Of a stretch of 53,472 nucleotides of DNA, positions 1-9,295 are shown piece by piece. The notes beneath the pieces were generated by a model, which had not been told where the DNA came from, searched no databases, and worked only from the letters and a program-made list of their open reading frames with translations. The stretch spans positions 1-53,472 of the forward strand of contig CASFUZ010000009.1 in NCBI GenBank assembly GCA_949298065.1, given 5' to 3'. The position numbers and the translations under genes were made by a program. This DNA comes from an uncultured Pseudomonadota bacterium (GTDB lineage Bacteria; Pseudomonadota; Alphaproteobacteria; RF32; CAG-239). Numbering within the stretch: position 1 is the stretch's first letter; every line of letters begins with the position of its first letter.

Positions 1-1
1 A

Positions 2-1375
2 AACCCGAAAGAAGGTACAAGATGGTATGGCAAAGGAGCTTGTTTGGTTTGTACAGCACCAAAAGTTCCGAATAGTTCTACCAAAACTTGTTCTTGTCCG
101 ACAAATTATAAAGTTTGTACATCGCCGTCTGTCGGTGTGGGTGCCGGTTGTGAAGATAATGGTGTGATGAAATACGCATCTTGTGAATGTCCGTCCGATT
201 ATGTTACTTGCAGATGGGGACCGGCTGCCGGAAGTGCTTCTTGCAATACCGGAAGCGGTCTGAGATATCAAAGTTGTAAACCCGATCCTAAAACTTGTGA
301 GGAATGGATGGAGTATGTGTATGGAGCTTCCTACCGAGAAACATGCATTCTTGAGGATACTGTTATTGATACTTTGAATATTGGGAATACAGAAACTATT
401 CGCGGTATAGATTATGCATCATCCGGCGGATTATGTAATGGCCGGAGTAAACCTAATGTAACCGTAAATAATCTTATACGACAAGGTGGTTCTGGCTGGT
501 CTACACCTTCTTTGTATATTGATTATATTAATAAAATGACAATAAAAAATATAAATCTAACAAAAGATATCAATATCCGCTTAAATAATTCAGATGTTGT
601 TATAGATTCTGATATAAATTTGCTAGCTGGACTTGTTATTGATGGTAAGGAAACTGATACTCTTACCATCAATGGCAATATAAATATGGCAAATAATAGT
701 AAGGCTAAGCTTGTTGTTATGAGTGATCTGAATTTTTATACAAAAGATATCAACCTTTCTAATTCAAATAGCCTTCATTTAAATTATGATAAAGGAATTA
801 AAAAACTGGGAATGATAAATTTTTCAGGTTGTACCCTAGAATTATATATTTTTGCACCTTCTGATTTTCCTGCAACCATAAAAGGAATGAATCTTATGAG
901 ATATGCTGATAAAAGTAGATGTTCTTCCATTAGCACTTTTATCTTTAATGAAATAATATTATATAATACAAATGTTACAGAAAATGGTATTACCATTGAT
1001 TATAATCCTGAATCTGCATATTATAGGGTAAAATCTTATCCTTTTAAGACTGATTTTAGCAGTGTTAATCTTAATAATCAGCCGATTAAACTCGGAGGTG
1101 AGATTATAAATGATTGGGGAAGTATCAAAAATCTTTCAAAACTTGAGCTAACTTCTAGAATTTATGGAGGTAGCACTTCGGGTAATGCACAAATTCAGTT
1201 TAACGGTTCACTCGGTAAGGGAGAAGGTTTGAGAGGCCTCTATATAAACGGAGAATATTGTACACATATTTTTGGACAAAAGCTGCCTATTTATACCGAA
1301 ACAAAAACATTTACGTCAGGTAGTGATTTTGTTTCAACCAGCGGAAGCCCTTATTTCTCCTGCGTGCCTCAATAA
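2..1375 (+). CDS. Cysteine-rich surface protein, 3' part
   Basis: This reading frame is open at the left edge, so the gene begins outside the window; the TTG at 44 is internal. The visible N-terminal ~90 residues are cysteine-rich, with spaced motifs such as CSCPTNYKVC and CECPSDYVTC. The rest is rich in Asn, Ile, Ser and Thr, with short alternating hydrophobic repeats (for example DINLSNSN) like a beta-helix or adhesin stalk. It ends FSCVPQ, followed at once by a strong terminator. I recognise no catalytic motif. A protein of the same general type starts at 53192. An exported surface or adhesin-like role is inference from composition. Confidence 0.6.
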   Translation, partial: NPKEGTRWYGKGACLVCTAPKVPNSSTKTCSCPTNYKVCTSPSVGVGAGCEDNGVMKYASCECPSDYVTCRWGPAAGSASCNTGSGLRYQSCKPDPKTCEEWMEYVYGASYRETCILEDTVIDTLNIGNTETIRGIDYASSGGLCNGRSKPNVTVNNLIRQGGSGWSTPSLYIDYINKMTIKNINLTKDINIRLNNSDVVIDSDINLLAGLVIDGKETDTLTINGNINMANNSKAKLVVMSDLNFYTKDINLSNSNSLHLNYDKGIKKLGMINFSGCTLELYIFAPSDFPATIKGMNLMRYADKSRCSSISTFIFNEIILYNTNVTENGITIDYNPESAYYRVKSYPFKTDFSSVNLNNQPIKLGGEIINDWGSIKNLSKLELTSRIYGGSTSGNAQIQFNGSLGKGEGLRGLYINGEYCTHIFGQKLPIYTETKTFTSGSDFVSTSGSPYFSCVPQ

Positions 1376-1380
1376 AAAAA

Positions 1381-1412
1381 CAAAGCCCTCTCTAATGAGA
1401 GGGCTTTGTTTT
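1381..1412. terminator. Bidirectional intrinsic terminator
   Basis: A 12-bp GC-containing stem with a 4-nt loop (arms 1381-1392 and 1397-1408) is flanked by A-rich sequence on the left and T-rich on the right. It lies between convergent genes and can serve both the surface protein and cheR. Confidence 0.85.
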
Positions 1413-2352
1413 ACTTTTTTAAACTTTCCGATAATACCGGACGGCCATATGATAAATTTACTGGCCTTACAAAGCTCGGCATATTGTCATCCGTTACGCT
1501 GTCGCCATTATCTTCTATTATGGGCTTGGCCTCCTGCGCCGGCATTATTTTTGCCTGATATAAGCAGGACATGCCAGAAACCGGCTCATAAAAATCTTCT
1601 AACCCGCTGATGTTCTCATTATAACCTAAATACAGAAAACCTCCTTCCGTTTGACGACCGTATATCTTCTCCAAATGCTTGCGTTGGGTCTCCGCATCAA
1701 AAAAGTGCAGTACATTACGACAAAATATTATGTCAAACTTTTCCGTAAACGTTAAATCATCCATCAGGTTATAGCGCCGAAATTCTACTATATCCGCAAT
1801 ATCATCATTAACCATCCAGCCGCCGCGCTCTTGATGAAAATTGTCTATTATCATCCGCGCATTTAAACCCATCTGTATCTCAAATTGGTTATATAAACCA
1901 TGTTGAGCTTTCGCTACTGAAACCGTTGACAAATCCGTTCCTAAGATTTTTATGTCCCAATCTCCTACAGATAGCAAACTATTGCGAACTGCTATAGCTA
2001 TGGAATATGTTTCCTGCCCGGATGAACAGCCCAGACTCCATATGCGAAGCTTCTTCGCTCCGCGATTTAATTCCCTTATGTGCGGTAATATGTTCTCTTC
2101 AAAGTTCTTAAATACTTTATAGTTTCTATAAAAACTTGTCTCTGATAATGCTAAAGCTTCTACAACTTGCCATAACAAAGCCTTTTGTCCCATCTTTAGT
2201 TCATCTATCAATTCTTCTACAGAAGCATATCCTTTCTCTCTCACAAAATTATACATCTTCTTGTCTATGATGAAATATTCTTCATCATTAAAAACCCATC
2301 CGGCATTCTCTCTTAAGAGCTTTAGAAGATAATTATAATCCCTTTTTTTCAT
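1411..2352 (-). CDS. cheR: CheR-family chemoreceptor glutamate methyltransferase
   Basis: CheR enzymes use S-adenosylmethionine to methylate glutamates of chemoreceptors in the cytoplasm. The helical N-terminal domain ends in SETSFYRN (70-77), matching the family SxTxFFR motif. The SAM-binding Rossmann domain follows, with WSLGCSSGQETYSIA (105-119), acidic Asp140, FCRNVLHFF (210-218) and LYLGYNE (240-246). The length of 313 aa suits the family plus a short tail. No PAS or TPR domain is fused. It is the last gene of a four-gene minus-strand operon, 9 nt after a CheY-like gene and downstream of chpT. No chemoreceptor or flagellar gene is visible, so the substrate is unknown. Confidence 0.88.
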   Translation of the reverse strand: MKKRDYNYLLKLLRENAGWVFNDEEYFIIDKKMYNFVREKGYASVEELIDELKMGQKALLWQVVEALALSETSFYRNYKVFKNFEENILPHIRELNRGAKKLRIWSLGCSSGQETYSIAIAVRNSLLSVGDWDIKILGTDLSTVSVAKAQHGLYNQFEIQMGLNARMIIDNFHQERGGWMVNDDIADIVEFRRYNLMDDLTFTEKFDIIFCRNVLHFFDAETQRKHLEKIYGRQTEGGFLYLGYNENISGLEDFYEPVSGMSCLYQAKIMPAQEAKPIIEDNGDSVTDDNMPSFVRPVNLSYGRPVLSESLKK

Positions 2353-2361
2353 ATTTTTCTC

Positions 2362-2727
2362 CTAAATCAGCCCCAAAATTTCCAGCTTGCTGATGATGAT
2401 CTCTTCATCAAAAGGCTTCATAATATAGTCATCCGCACCGCCGTCCAAAGCCTCTCGGATTTTTTCTATGTCTATTATTGATGAACAGAACATAACTTTT
2501 GGCTGTTGTACCTTCTTTAAACTGCGTATCTTGTATAATGCATCTATTCCGTCTAATGCCGGTAAGCGCCAGTCCATTATGACTATTGATGGCTCATTTA
2601 ACTCTACCATTTCAACAACTTCTTCGCCATCTTCCGCTTCTATAACTTCAAAACCTAAATTCGCCATTATCTTGGAAAGTAACAGGCGGATAATACGCGA
2701 ATCATCTGCTATTACACATTTTGACAT
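2362..2727 (-). CDS. CheY-like single-domain response regulator
   Basis: This 121-aa protein is a stand-alone receiver domain. Asp8-Asp9 form the acidic metal pocket, Asp52 in IVIMDWRLP is the phospho-acceptor, Ser82/83 sit at the switch position and Lys104 in MKPF is the conserved lysine. There is no output domain, so it must act by protein contact, as CheY or DivK do. It lies 8 nt after chpT and 9 nt before cheR in one operon. That suggests it passes phosphate to or from ChpT, or couples the methyltransferase to that relay; the pairing is inferred from position only. Confidence 0.9.
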   Translation of the reverse strand: MSKCVIADDSRIIRLLLSKIMANLGFEVIEAEDGEEVVEMVELNEPSIVIMDWRLPALDGIDALYKIRSLKKVQQPKVMFCSSIIDIEKIREALDGGADDYIMKPFDEEIIISKLEILGLI

Positions 2728-2735
2728 TACAACAC

Positions 2736-3344
2736 CTATTCAATACTTAAGCCAAAGCCTGCCGTGTTTATTATATTAAGCCTCAATTTAAATTTGCTTA
2801 AAAGCTCCATTAAATAGAAAACGGGCGCGTATTGTGCAGTGCGTTCAATTAATTTTTCATTAACAATGTCTGTAATTATACCCATCTTTTCTGATGAAAG
2901 ATTGTCCCCTGTTGCCATAATAACCAACCTGCCCGTTTCCTCTCTTACCTCTATACTGCCGCCTTTTATAAAGATATCTGCCAAAATCATTATGGCAAGC
3001 ATTGACATACGGCTCAGTTGCCAGTTGGCTAAGCGCATATTTAGATTAATCGGATAATTTATATTTCCTAAAGTCCTTAGATAATCTACCGTGGTTTTTT
3101 CTACTACGTCAAGCTTCTCTAAGTTGGCGTTTGTCATTCCAAAAACCATACGGAAAAACTTTAATCTTGCCGTTAATACGCCAGAACTGACTTTTAAAAT
3201 GGAACGTATGTCTTCCATAAAGTCCATATCGCCTTCTTCCAATAGCTCAACCGCGTTGGAAACTGCTCCTATATTGCCTATCAAATCATGACTGATACGT
3301 GTGCAAACCAGCTCTGTTACTTCTGTTGATAATATATTTTCCAT
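2736..3344 (-). CDS. chpT: ChpT-like histidine phosphotransferase
   Basis: ChpT passes phosphate from the hybrid kinase CckA to the cell-cycle regulator CtrA and to CpdR in alphaproteobacteria. The N-terminal dimerisation helix carries TRISHDLIGNIGAVSNAVEL (15-34), with His19 as the expected phosphorylated residue, matching the family pattern of a histidine followed by DL(I/V)GP-like sequence. The C-terminal ~100 residues look like a degenerate HATPase fold without N and G boxes, as in ChpT. Length is 202 aa. The Shine-Dalgarno AGGTGA overlaps the TAG stop of the preceding gene, which suggests coupled translation. CckA and CtrA are not in the window. Confidence 0.82.
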   Translation of the reverse strand: MENILSTEVTELVCTRISHDLIGNIGAVSNAVELLEEGDMDFMEDIRSILKVSSGVLTARLKFFRMVFGMTNANLEKLDVVEKTTVDYLRTLGNINYPINLNMRLANWQLSRMSMLAIMILADIFIKGGSIEVREETGRLVIMATGDNLSSEKMGIITDIVNEKLIERTAQYAPVFYLMELLSKFKLRLNIINTAGFGLSIE

Positions 3345-3351
3345 GGCTCAC

Positions 3352-4533
3352 CTAAAAACTGTATAAATCTGTATTCATATATCTTTGGTCTTCACGCGAC
3401 ATCCGCGTATAATCTAGTTCACTTAGCATCGGATCTTCTAGTAAAAGACGCCCCGTTGCTGCCTGAAGATATGGTTTATTGTTTCCTAAACTCCAAATCA
3501 CATCATCTCTGTTGTCCGGAGCTCCATACTTTTGGTTAATTTTTTTCCAAAAATCATAAACTTTTATATTGCGCAGATAAATGGCTTTTTGCGAATTTCC
3601 TGTTATGTTGGCTGCTTCACTCTTATATGAAATTCTATAAGCCTTGTTACCTGTAAAATTACTCGTAAACCTTACTTCTATCGTCTCCTTTGTATCATAT
3701 TTTGTATAGGCAACTCTCTCTACATATTGATGTTTGTCTCTTTGAGCTATTTTGATAACGCAATTTTCCAAACGCTCATAGCCAACCACTCCCGCTGCTC
3801 TGCATTTATCCTCATTTCTCCAGCGGATAAAGTTTGGAATATCCATTTTTTGCATAGATTTTCTGAAGCCTCTGCGCGTAAGCGTATCCTCTATTTGCTT
3901 AAACGTCATTCTCAACATTGCTCCAGAAATATCAAAAACCGATGCATTGGAACGACTATTGCGTTTTTTGGACTTTTCAATCATCGTTTCAAGATTGGTG
4001 CTTTGAACTGAGGAGGATTGAACTCCTTTGGCATTTTGTTCTGATGATACCTTATTTTCGGCGGCCCCGGCTAATTTGTTAATCCATGTTTCTCCGCTCT
4101 TTTCGTTAGCGACACTCTCTTTTATCGTATCCGTCAGAGTTTGAGCTTTCTTTATTTCTGCTTCTTTTTTTTCTTCTGTTTGGGAAATCTCTTCATCTTC
4201 CTCAGAATTCTTAGTAATCTGAGCCAATGGTTTCTGTATCATCGGGATTTCAACAGGCTCTGCCGTTTGCTTGTCTTCATCAAAGGCATTGCCGACATTA
4301 TCAAAGTCCATCTCTTCATCATCAACAAACTTTGGGGTATCAATTACTGAACCGTTCCGTGTCGGAGATATAGAGATTTGAGTCATAGATGTGGGCTGCT
4401 GTACGGAATTTTCCATCGCTTGCTTTTCCGATAATTCGGGATAAACGGCCGGATCATACTCTTCATCAGCCATTGATGAAGCAGCACAAAACACCGCAAA
4501 ACAACCGATTATACCCCCTATAAAACGTCTCAT
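3352..4533 (-). CDS. Secreted protein of unknown function heading the chpT operon
   Basis: A cleavable signal peptide is likely (residues 1-22: a positive MRR start, a hydrophobic core, and SSMA before DEE). Residues ~23-200 are acidic, low in complexity and rich in Glu, Lys, Gln and Ser, so probably disordered. Residues ~200-393 look folded, with a basic patch near FRKSMQKMDIPNFIRWRNED and two cysteines at roughly 246 and 260. I do not recognise the domain. It is the first gene of the operon with chpT, the CheY-like gene and cheR, only 7 nt before chpT. A periplasmic partner for the signalling genes is possible but unproven. Confidence 0.6.
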   Translation of the reverse strand: MRRFIGGIIGCFAVFCAASSMADEEYDPAVYPELSEKQAMENSVQQPTSMTQISISPTRNGSVIDTPKFVDDEEMDFDNVGNAFDEDKQTAEPVEIPMIQKPLAQITKNSEEDEEISQTEEKKEAEIKKAQTLTDTIKESVANEKSGETWINKLAGAAENKVSSEQNAKGVQSSSVQSTNLETMIEKSKKRNSRSNASVFDISGAMLRMTFKQIEDTLTRRGFRKSMQKMDIPNFIRWRNEDKCRAAGVVGYERLENCVIKIAQRDKHQYVERVAYTKYDTKETIEVRFTSNFTGNKAYRISYKSEAANITGNSQKAIYLRNIKVYDFWKKINQKYGAPDNRDDVIWSLGNNKPYLQAATGRLLLEDPMLSELDYTRMSREDQRYMNTDLYSF

Positions 4534-4635
4534 TTCAGAATCGCGTCCTTTCCTTTTGCCCTAATATATCCGTTTTTTCCTAATTAGCAAAGTGTTAGCT
4601 TTAAGTTATCAATAAGAAGAATGTTGAAATTTTGG

Positions 4636-4664
4636 TTTACAAAATCAGGAAAAACGGCTAAATT
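4636..4664 (+). promoter_or_regulatory. Sigma70-type promoter of trmFO-hpnCDE
   Basis: TTTACA (4636-4641), a 17-nt spacer and TAAATT (4659-4664) predict transcription from about 4671. The site lies inside the longest open frame, which supports the downstream GTG at 4693 as the real trmFO start. Confidence 0.55.
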
Positions 4665-4692
4665 TCCGCTAAAATTAGCAGGAGTGATACAG

Positions 4693-6054
4693 GTGGAAAA
4701 AATTGTTCATGTTATCGGAGCCGGTTTGGCCGGATGTGAAGCCGCTTGGCAGATTGCCTCGCGCGGCGTAAAAATTGTTATCCACGAAATGAAACCAAAA
4801 AAATATTCTCCGGCACATAAAAACGCCGATTTTGCCGAGTTGGTTTGCTCAAACTCTTTGCGCTCCGATGACTTTATGCATAATGCCGTCGGACTTATGC
4901 ACGAAGAAATGCGACGTGCCGGCTCCTTGATTATGGCTTGCGCTGATAAAACAAAAGTTCCGGCAGGCGGCGCTTTAGCCGTAGACCGTGACGGTTTTGC
5001 CGCAGAAGTTACACAAAAAATTAAGAACCATCCCCTTATTGATGTTTCTTATGAGGAGATTGATTCCCTCCCCGATGCTTCTTTCGGAAGAGTGATTATT
5101 GCCACGGGGCCTTTAACCAGCGAAAAATTGGCTCACTCCATCCTCAAAGAAATCAACAACCAAGCTCTCTCCTTTTATGATGCCATTGCGCCTGTTGTTT
5201 ACAAAGACAGTATTGATTTTTCCAAGGCATGGTATCAATCCCGCTATGACAAAGGCGACAAACTTGATTATATCAACTGTCCGCTCTCGCAAGAAGAATA
5301 TTACCACTTTGTTGACGAGCTTCTGAAAGCACAAAAAGTTGAGTTTCATGATTTTGAGGAAGCACACTATTTTGACGGTTGCCTGCCGATTGAGGTTATG
5401 GCCGAGCGCGGTATTGAAACCTTGGTTTTCGGCCCGATGAAGCCTATCGGCCTAACCAATCCGCATTCTGACAAAAAGCCTTATGCCGTGGTTCAGCTCC
5501 GTCAGGACAACAAAGAAGACACTTTACGCAATATGGTCGGATTTCAAACAAAAATGAAATATGGCGAGCAAGAGCGTATCTTTCGGATGATTCCGGGGCT
5601 TGAAAATGCTGAGTTTGCGCGCCTTGGCGGCATCCACAAAAACACCTTTATCAAAAGCCCTGTTCTCTTAGATGAATTTTTGCGCCTGAAAATTCGCCCG
5701 AATATCAGTTTTGCTGGTCAAATCACCGGCTGCGAAGGTTATATTGAAAGTGCGGCCGTTGGTCTTATGTCCGGATATTTTGCCGCAACCGAAATCTTGG
5801 GGCAGACCCCAGTTCTTCCGCCCCGAACAACAGCTTTCGGCTCTATGCTTGCACATTTGATTGATGACACAAACTGCGATGACTTTCAGCCGATGAACAT
5901 AAATTTCGGCATTTTTCCGACCATAACGGGTGAAAAAACCGCTAACGGAAAATTCCGCAAAATTAAAGGTGCCGAACGCAAAACAGCCTATTGCGAGCGC
6001 GCACTTGCCGACTTAACACCTTGGTTGGAGAAGTTTAATGAAAACAAGGCATAA
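4693..6054 (+). CDS. trmFO: tRNA m5U54 methyltransferase TrmFO (folate/FAD dependent)
   Basis: TrmFO makes 5-methyluridine at position 54 of the tRNA T-loop using methylenetetrahydrofolate and FAD. The N-terminal dinucleotide motif [14 protein letters not shown] is followed by the family signature [16 protein letters not shown] with Cys52; [11 protein letters not shown] holds the second conserved cysteine. The C-terminus has the typical [13 protein letters not shown] chose GTG 4693 over TTG/ATG-type starts upstream because AGGAG lies 8 nt before it, a promoter lies inside the upstream extension, and homologues begin just before the FAD motif; this gives 453 aa. Its end overlaps hpnC by 17 nt, so an RNA-modification gene leads a squalene operon. 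Confidence 0.93.
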   Translation: MEKIVHVIGAGLAGCEAAWQIASRGVKIVIHEMKPKKYSPAHKNADFAELVCSNSLRSDDFMHNAVGLMHEEMRRAGSLIMACADKTKVPAGGALAVDRDGFAAEVTQKIKNHPLIDVSYEEIDSLPDASFGRVIIATGPLTSEKLAHSILKEINNQALSFYDAIAPVVYKDSIDFSKAWYQSRYDKGDKLDYINCPLSQEEYYHFVDELLKAQKVEFHDFEEAHYFDGCLPIEVMAERGIETLVFGPMKPIGLTNPHSDKKPYAVVQLRQDNKEDTLRNMVGFQTKMKYGEQERIFRMIPGLENAEFARLGGIHKNTFIKSPVLLDEFLRLKIRPNISFAGQITGCEGYIESAAVGLMSGYFAATEILGQTPVLPPRTTAFGSMLAHLIDDTNCDDFQPMNINFGIFPTITGEKTANGKFRKIKGAERKTAYCERALADLTPWLEKFNENKA

Positions 6055-6898
6055 GCAAGCAAAAGACGAGAATTTTCCGGTCGGCTCTCTCCTGATTTCC
6101 AAGGAACTCCGCCCCTTGGTGGCAAAATATTATAAATTTGCCCGAATGGCTGATGATATTGCCGATAACCCAAAGCTTAACATGAAACAAAAGCTCCAAG
6201 GACTTGATGAAATGGAAGATATTTTATATCAGCGAATCGCAAAAAAAAGTAAAAAACTTGCCTTTATTGATGATTTACGCAAGGATTTTATCAGCGAAAA
6301 CTTATCTTTCTCGCTTCTGACCGACTTGTTGGTTGCGTTTCGGCAAGATGCCAGAAATTTTACTTACGAGACTTGGGCACAACTCGTGGAATACTGCCGT
6401 TGGTCCGCGGCTCCCGTTGGGCGCTTTATGCTCGCTTTGCATAATGAAAACCCGTCAACTTATTTGCCGGGAGCTGCACTTTGTGTGGCTTTGCAGATAG
6501 AAAATCATCTCCAAGACATAAAATATGATGCAAAATTATTAAAAAGGGTGTATATTCCTTCCGATATGCTGAAAAAGTTTGGCGTAAAAGTTAAGGATTT
6601 GCTTAAAGATAAAGAAACGCCAGCCTTGAACAGCTTGAAAAAAGACATTTTGCAAAAAGTGAAAGGTTTGGTTAAGGAGGCAGAAATTCTGCTCTCCATT
6701 GTAAAAAGCAAAAGGCTCAAATTGGAGCTTGGCGTTATCCTTTCTTTAACACATATTATGTTAAAAAAGTTGGAGAAAGGCGATGTTTTGGCAAAAGAAA
6801 TTAAACTCTCCAAAACAGATTGGCTTAGAGCCGTTATTTGCGGCGTAGCCAAAGGCTTGCTTACAAAACCGAAAACATTGACTACAAAAGGTTTGTAA
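6038..6898 (+). CDS. hpnC: Squalene synthase-like HpnC (hydroxysqualene synthase)
   Basis: In bacteria with HpnCDE, HpnD joins two farnesyl diphosphates into presqualene diphosphate, HpnC converts that to hydroxysqualene, and HpnE reduces it to squalene. This 286-aa protein begins with the HpnC signature [10 protein letters not shown] and has the first Asp-rich motif DDIAD (39-43). The second site is HLQDIKYD (157-164), followed by VYIPSDML, typical of HpnC rather than HpnD. It overlaps trmFO upstream by 17 nt and hpnD by one base (TAATG). Membrane-associated cytoplasmic action is expected from the family. Confidence 0.88.
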   Translation: MKTRHKQAKDENFPVGSLLISKELRPLVAKYYKFARMADDIADNPKLNMKQKLQGLDEMEDILYQRIAKKSKKLAFIDDLRKDFISENLSFSLLTDLLVAFRQDARNFTYETWAQLVEYCRWSAAPVGRFMLALHNENPSTYLPGAALCVALQIENHLQDIKYDAKLLKRVYIPSDMLKKFGVKVKDLLKDKETPALNSLKKDILQKVKGLVKEAEILLSIVKSKRLKLELGVILSLTHIMLKKLEKGDVLAKEIKLSKTDWLRAVICGVAKGLLTKPKTLTTKGL

Positions 6899-7737
6899 TG
6901 AACAATAACATCAAAAATATCGTTAAAAAATCAGGGACCTCCTTCTTTTGGAGTATGAGATTTCTTCCCAAAGCCAAAAGGGAAGCTATGTATACGCTTT
7001 ATGCCTTCTGCCGTCATATTGATGATATTGTGGACGGCGACAGCAGTGTGGCTGAAAAACAAGAGCTGTTGCAGGCTTGGCGTGAGGAAATGGATAATAT
7101 CTATGACAAAAAAGTTCCCGCAACCGACATCGGACGCAAAATTTATAAAAACTGTATGCGTTTTAAGCTCCCGAAATCTGAGTTTTTGCAATTGATTGAC
7201 AGTATATCCATGGATGTTCCCAATCCCGTACAAGCTCCAAACCTGAATGATTTTTATCGTTACTGTCGCGGCGTGGCCGGTGTTCCGGGAAGTTTGTCTT
7301 TGCGCATTTTTGGCTGTAATGATGAAAAAATGATTGAGGAGCTCTCATCCTCCCTCGGAAATGCCCTGCAAATAACTAATATCTTGCGCGATGTTAAGGA
7401 AGATGCTTTGGCCGACAGGTTATATATCCCTCGTGAGTTTTTGGAAAAAGCAGATATTAGCATTACTGACCCAAAATCCGTTATTACAGATAAAAATTTG
7501 GTCTTTGCCAGAGAAGAGCTTGCAAAAATCGCCAGTAAGGACTTTCAAAAAGCCTATGAGCTTATTAATCATCTGGATAAGAAAACGGCTCGTCCGGTTA
7601 AGATGATTGCCAGCATTTATAAAAAATATTTTGATATTATGCAAAAACGCGGTTGGGAAGTTATCTCGCCTAAACCGACAATCAGTAAATTTGAGAAGCT
7701 CGCTTTGGCTCTCAAAGCTCTGTTATCTAACAAATGA
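6898..7737 (+). CDS. hpnD: Presqualene diphosphate synthase HpnD
   Basis: HpnD condenses two farnesyl diphosphates to presqualene diphosphate, the first step of this route to squalene. The protein has FFWSMRFLPKAKREAMYTLY, then Asp-rich motif one HIDDIVDGD (40-48) and motif two NILRDVKEDALADRLYIP (161-178), all typical of HpnD. Length is 279 aa from the ATG at 6898. An in-frame start at 6838 would add residues lying within hpnC, so I rejected it in favour of the TAATG junction. The next frame starts with a 4-nt ATGA overlap, which indicates translational coupling. Confidence 0.92.
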   Translation: MNNNIKNIVKKSGTSFFWSMRFLPKAKREAMYTLYAFCRHIDDIVDGDSSVAEKQELLQAWREEMDNIYDKKVPATDIGRKIYKNCMRFKLPKSEFLQLIDSISMDVPNPVQAPNLNDFYRYCRGVAGVPGSLSLRIFGCNDEKMIEELSSSLGNALQITNILRDVKEDALADRLYIPREFLEKADISITDPKSVITDKNLVFAREELAKIASKDFQKAYELINHLDKKTARPVKMIASIYKKYFDIMQKRGWEVISPKPTISKFEKLALALKALLSNK

Positions 7738-8798
7738 GTTCAGTTCCGGTCAAATATCATATTATCGGGGCGGGAATTGCCGGCTTGCAAACCGCGCAGT
7801 TGCTTAAGCGCAAATATCCGCAAGCGCAAATAATTGTTTATGAAGCGGCCAAACACATTGGCGGGCGGTGTTTTTCTTTTTCTGATACCAAACTCGCAGC
7901 AACTTTGGATAATGCCACACACGCCGTTTTGCGCGGCAATAGTCTGGCGGCTAAACTTCTCGGAAAAGACACAAAATTTGGTCCGGCTGCTTTTTATTCT
8001 CCCCTGACAGGCAAAATCAGCCGCAAGAAATTTGACTTCATCAATGACAAAGCTTTGGCTCTGTTCAACCTTCCTCTGAATAAAGTCGCGCAAGGCATTG
8101 TTTTTAAAACATTATCCAAACTGTTCCCTTTCACCTCACGGCAGCTTGATGTTTGGTTCTCACGCGGGGATTTGAGCTCCAAACTGATTGAACCGCTGGC
8201 GCAAGAGCTTGATATTCGCCTTGGCTGGAAGCTCAAAGATTTTGCCGCGCAAGATGATTATATTTACAAGCTCATTTTCAACAAAGAGAGCATTGCTCTT
8301 TTGCCGCAAGATAAAGTTATCTCGGCCTTAGATGCACATAATTTTGTAAAAATCTTCGGCGGCGAAGACTTTGCATATAATGAAATCATAAATATCTTTT
8401 ATCGGACGAGTATGCAAATCAGCCTGCCCGAAGGCTTAGACTTTTTGGGGTTGAGCAATATGCAGGCGCAATGGCTGTTTTCATCTCCGGGGATTTTGGG
8501 TATTACCATCAGCGATGCGGAAAATCTTAAACTCTCGGATGAAGAATTGGCTTTATCCGTTTGGAAAGAGGTTTGCGCTCTACGCGGTCATCAAAGTGCT
8601 TTTTTGCCGACTTATAGAGTGTTGCGCCACAAAAGAGCCACAATCCGCCAAGACAGTCGTAACAATGCGTTACGTCCGACAAACAGCCGAAGCAAGTGGA
8701 AAAATATGTATCTGGCCGGCGACTGGACAATGAAAAACTGGCCTTGCTCCATTGAAGCGGCCCTTACCTCCGCACAACGCATCGCGAAAATCTTGTAA
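7734..8798 (+). CDS. hpnE: Hydroxysqualene dehydroxylase HpnE
   Basis: HpnE is an FAD-dependent amine-oxidase/desaturase-fold enzyme that reduces hydroxysqualene to squalene. The FAD-binding motif IIGAGIAGLQTAQLL lies at the N-terminus, with IGGRCFSF following. The C-terminal FAD motif YLAGDWTMKNWPCSIEAA is characteristic of the family. At 354 aa it is somewhat shorter than the ~420 aa common for HpnE, mainly in the substrate domain. It starts in a 4-nt overlap with hpnD and ends just before a terminator. No squalene-hopene cyclase is in the window, so hopanoid production is likely but not shown. Confidence 0.9.
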   Translation: MSSVPVKYHIIGAGIAGLQTAQLLKRKYPQAQIIVYEAAKHIGGRCFSFSDTKLAATLDNATHAVLRGNSLAAKLLGKDTKFGPAAFYSPLTGKISRKKFDFINDKALALFNLPLNKVAQGIVFKTLSKLFPFTSRQLDVWFSRGDLSSKLIEPLAQELDIRLGWKLKDFAAQDDYIYKLIFNKESIALLPQDKVISALDAHNFVKIFGGEDFAYNEIINIFYRTSMQISLPEGLDFLGLSNMQAQWLFSSPGILGITISDAENLKLSDEELALSVWKEVCALRGHQSAFLPTYRVLRHKRATIRQDSRNNALRPTNSRSKWKNMYLAGDWTMKNWPCSIEAALTSAQRIAKIL

Positions 8799-8803
8799 AA
8801 AAA

Positions 8804-8832
8804 ACTCCGGTTAACTTACCGGAGTTTTTTTA
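8804..8832. terminator. Bidirectional terminator between hpnE and rplS
   Basis: Stem ACTCCGG/CCGGAGT (8804-8810 and 8819-8825) with an 8-nt loop is flanked by A-run and T-run sequence, serving convergent hpnE and rplS. Confidence 0.85.
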
Positions 8833-8854
8833 TTATTTCTTATCGCAAAAAAGA

Positions 8855-9253
8855 TTATTCTGCGTCTTTGTTCTCTTCACGAGCTTTGGCAGCTGCCGTC
8901 AAGTCGTCGGCAATACGAGCTGAACGACCACGCAATGCACGCAAGAAGTACAACTTCGCACGGCGGATTTTACCGATACGAGATACTTCAATCTTAGCTA
9001 CGTTGGGAGAATATAACGGGAATACACGCTCAACACCCTCACCGAAAGAGATTTTTCTAACAGTGAAAGAAGAGTTCAAGCCGTCATTCTTACGAGCGAT
9101 GCAAACACCCTCATAGATTTGGATACGTTCACGGTCGCCTTCTTTTACTTTGGTATGAACCTTCAAGGTATCACCCGGTTTGAAGTTCGGGATATTTTTA
9201 CCGGAAGTGAGCTTCTCCATCTGCTCTTTTTCTAAGTTTTCAATAATGTTCAT
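8855..9253 (-). CDS. rplS: 50S ribosomal protein bL19
   Basis: bL19 sits at the interface of the ribosomal subunits. The family core is clear: [54 protein letters not shown] and [20 protein letters not shown]. Length is 132 aa, with a charged C-terminal tail. It is the last gene of the ffh-rpsP-rimM-trmD-rplS operon, 42 nt after trmD, and is followed by a terminator. This gene order is widespread in bacteria. Confidence 0.98.
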   Translation of the reverse strand: MNIIENLEKEQMEKLTSGKNIPNFKPGDTLKVHTKVKEGDRERIQIYEGVCIARKNDGLNSSFTVRKISFGEGVERVFPLYSPNVAKIEVSRIGKIRRAKLYFLRALRGRSARIADDLTAAAKAREENKDAE

Positions 9254-9295
9254 TACTTTTACCCTTTGTAAAAATTATTTATGTTCTCTATATAC

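Noticed and set aside
4621..4692. Longer N-terminus for trmFO
   Set aside because: A promoter lies inside it, the GTG at 4693 has a proper Shine-Dalgarno, and homologues start just before the FAD motif.
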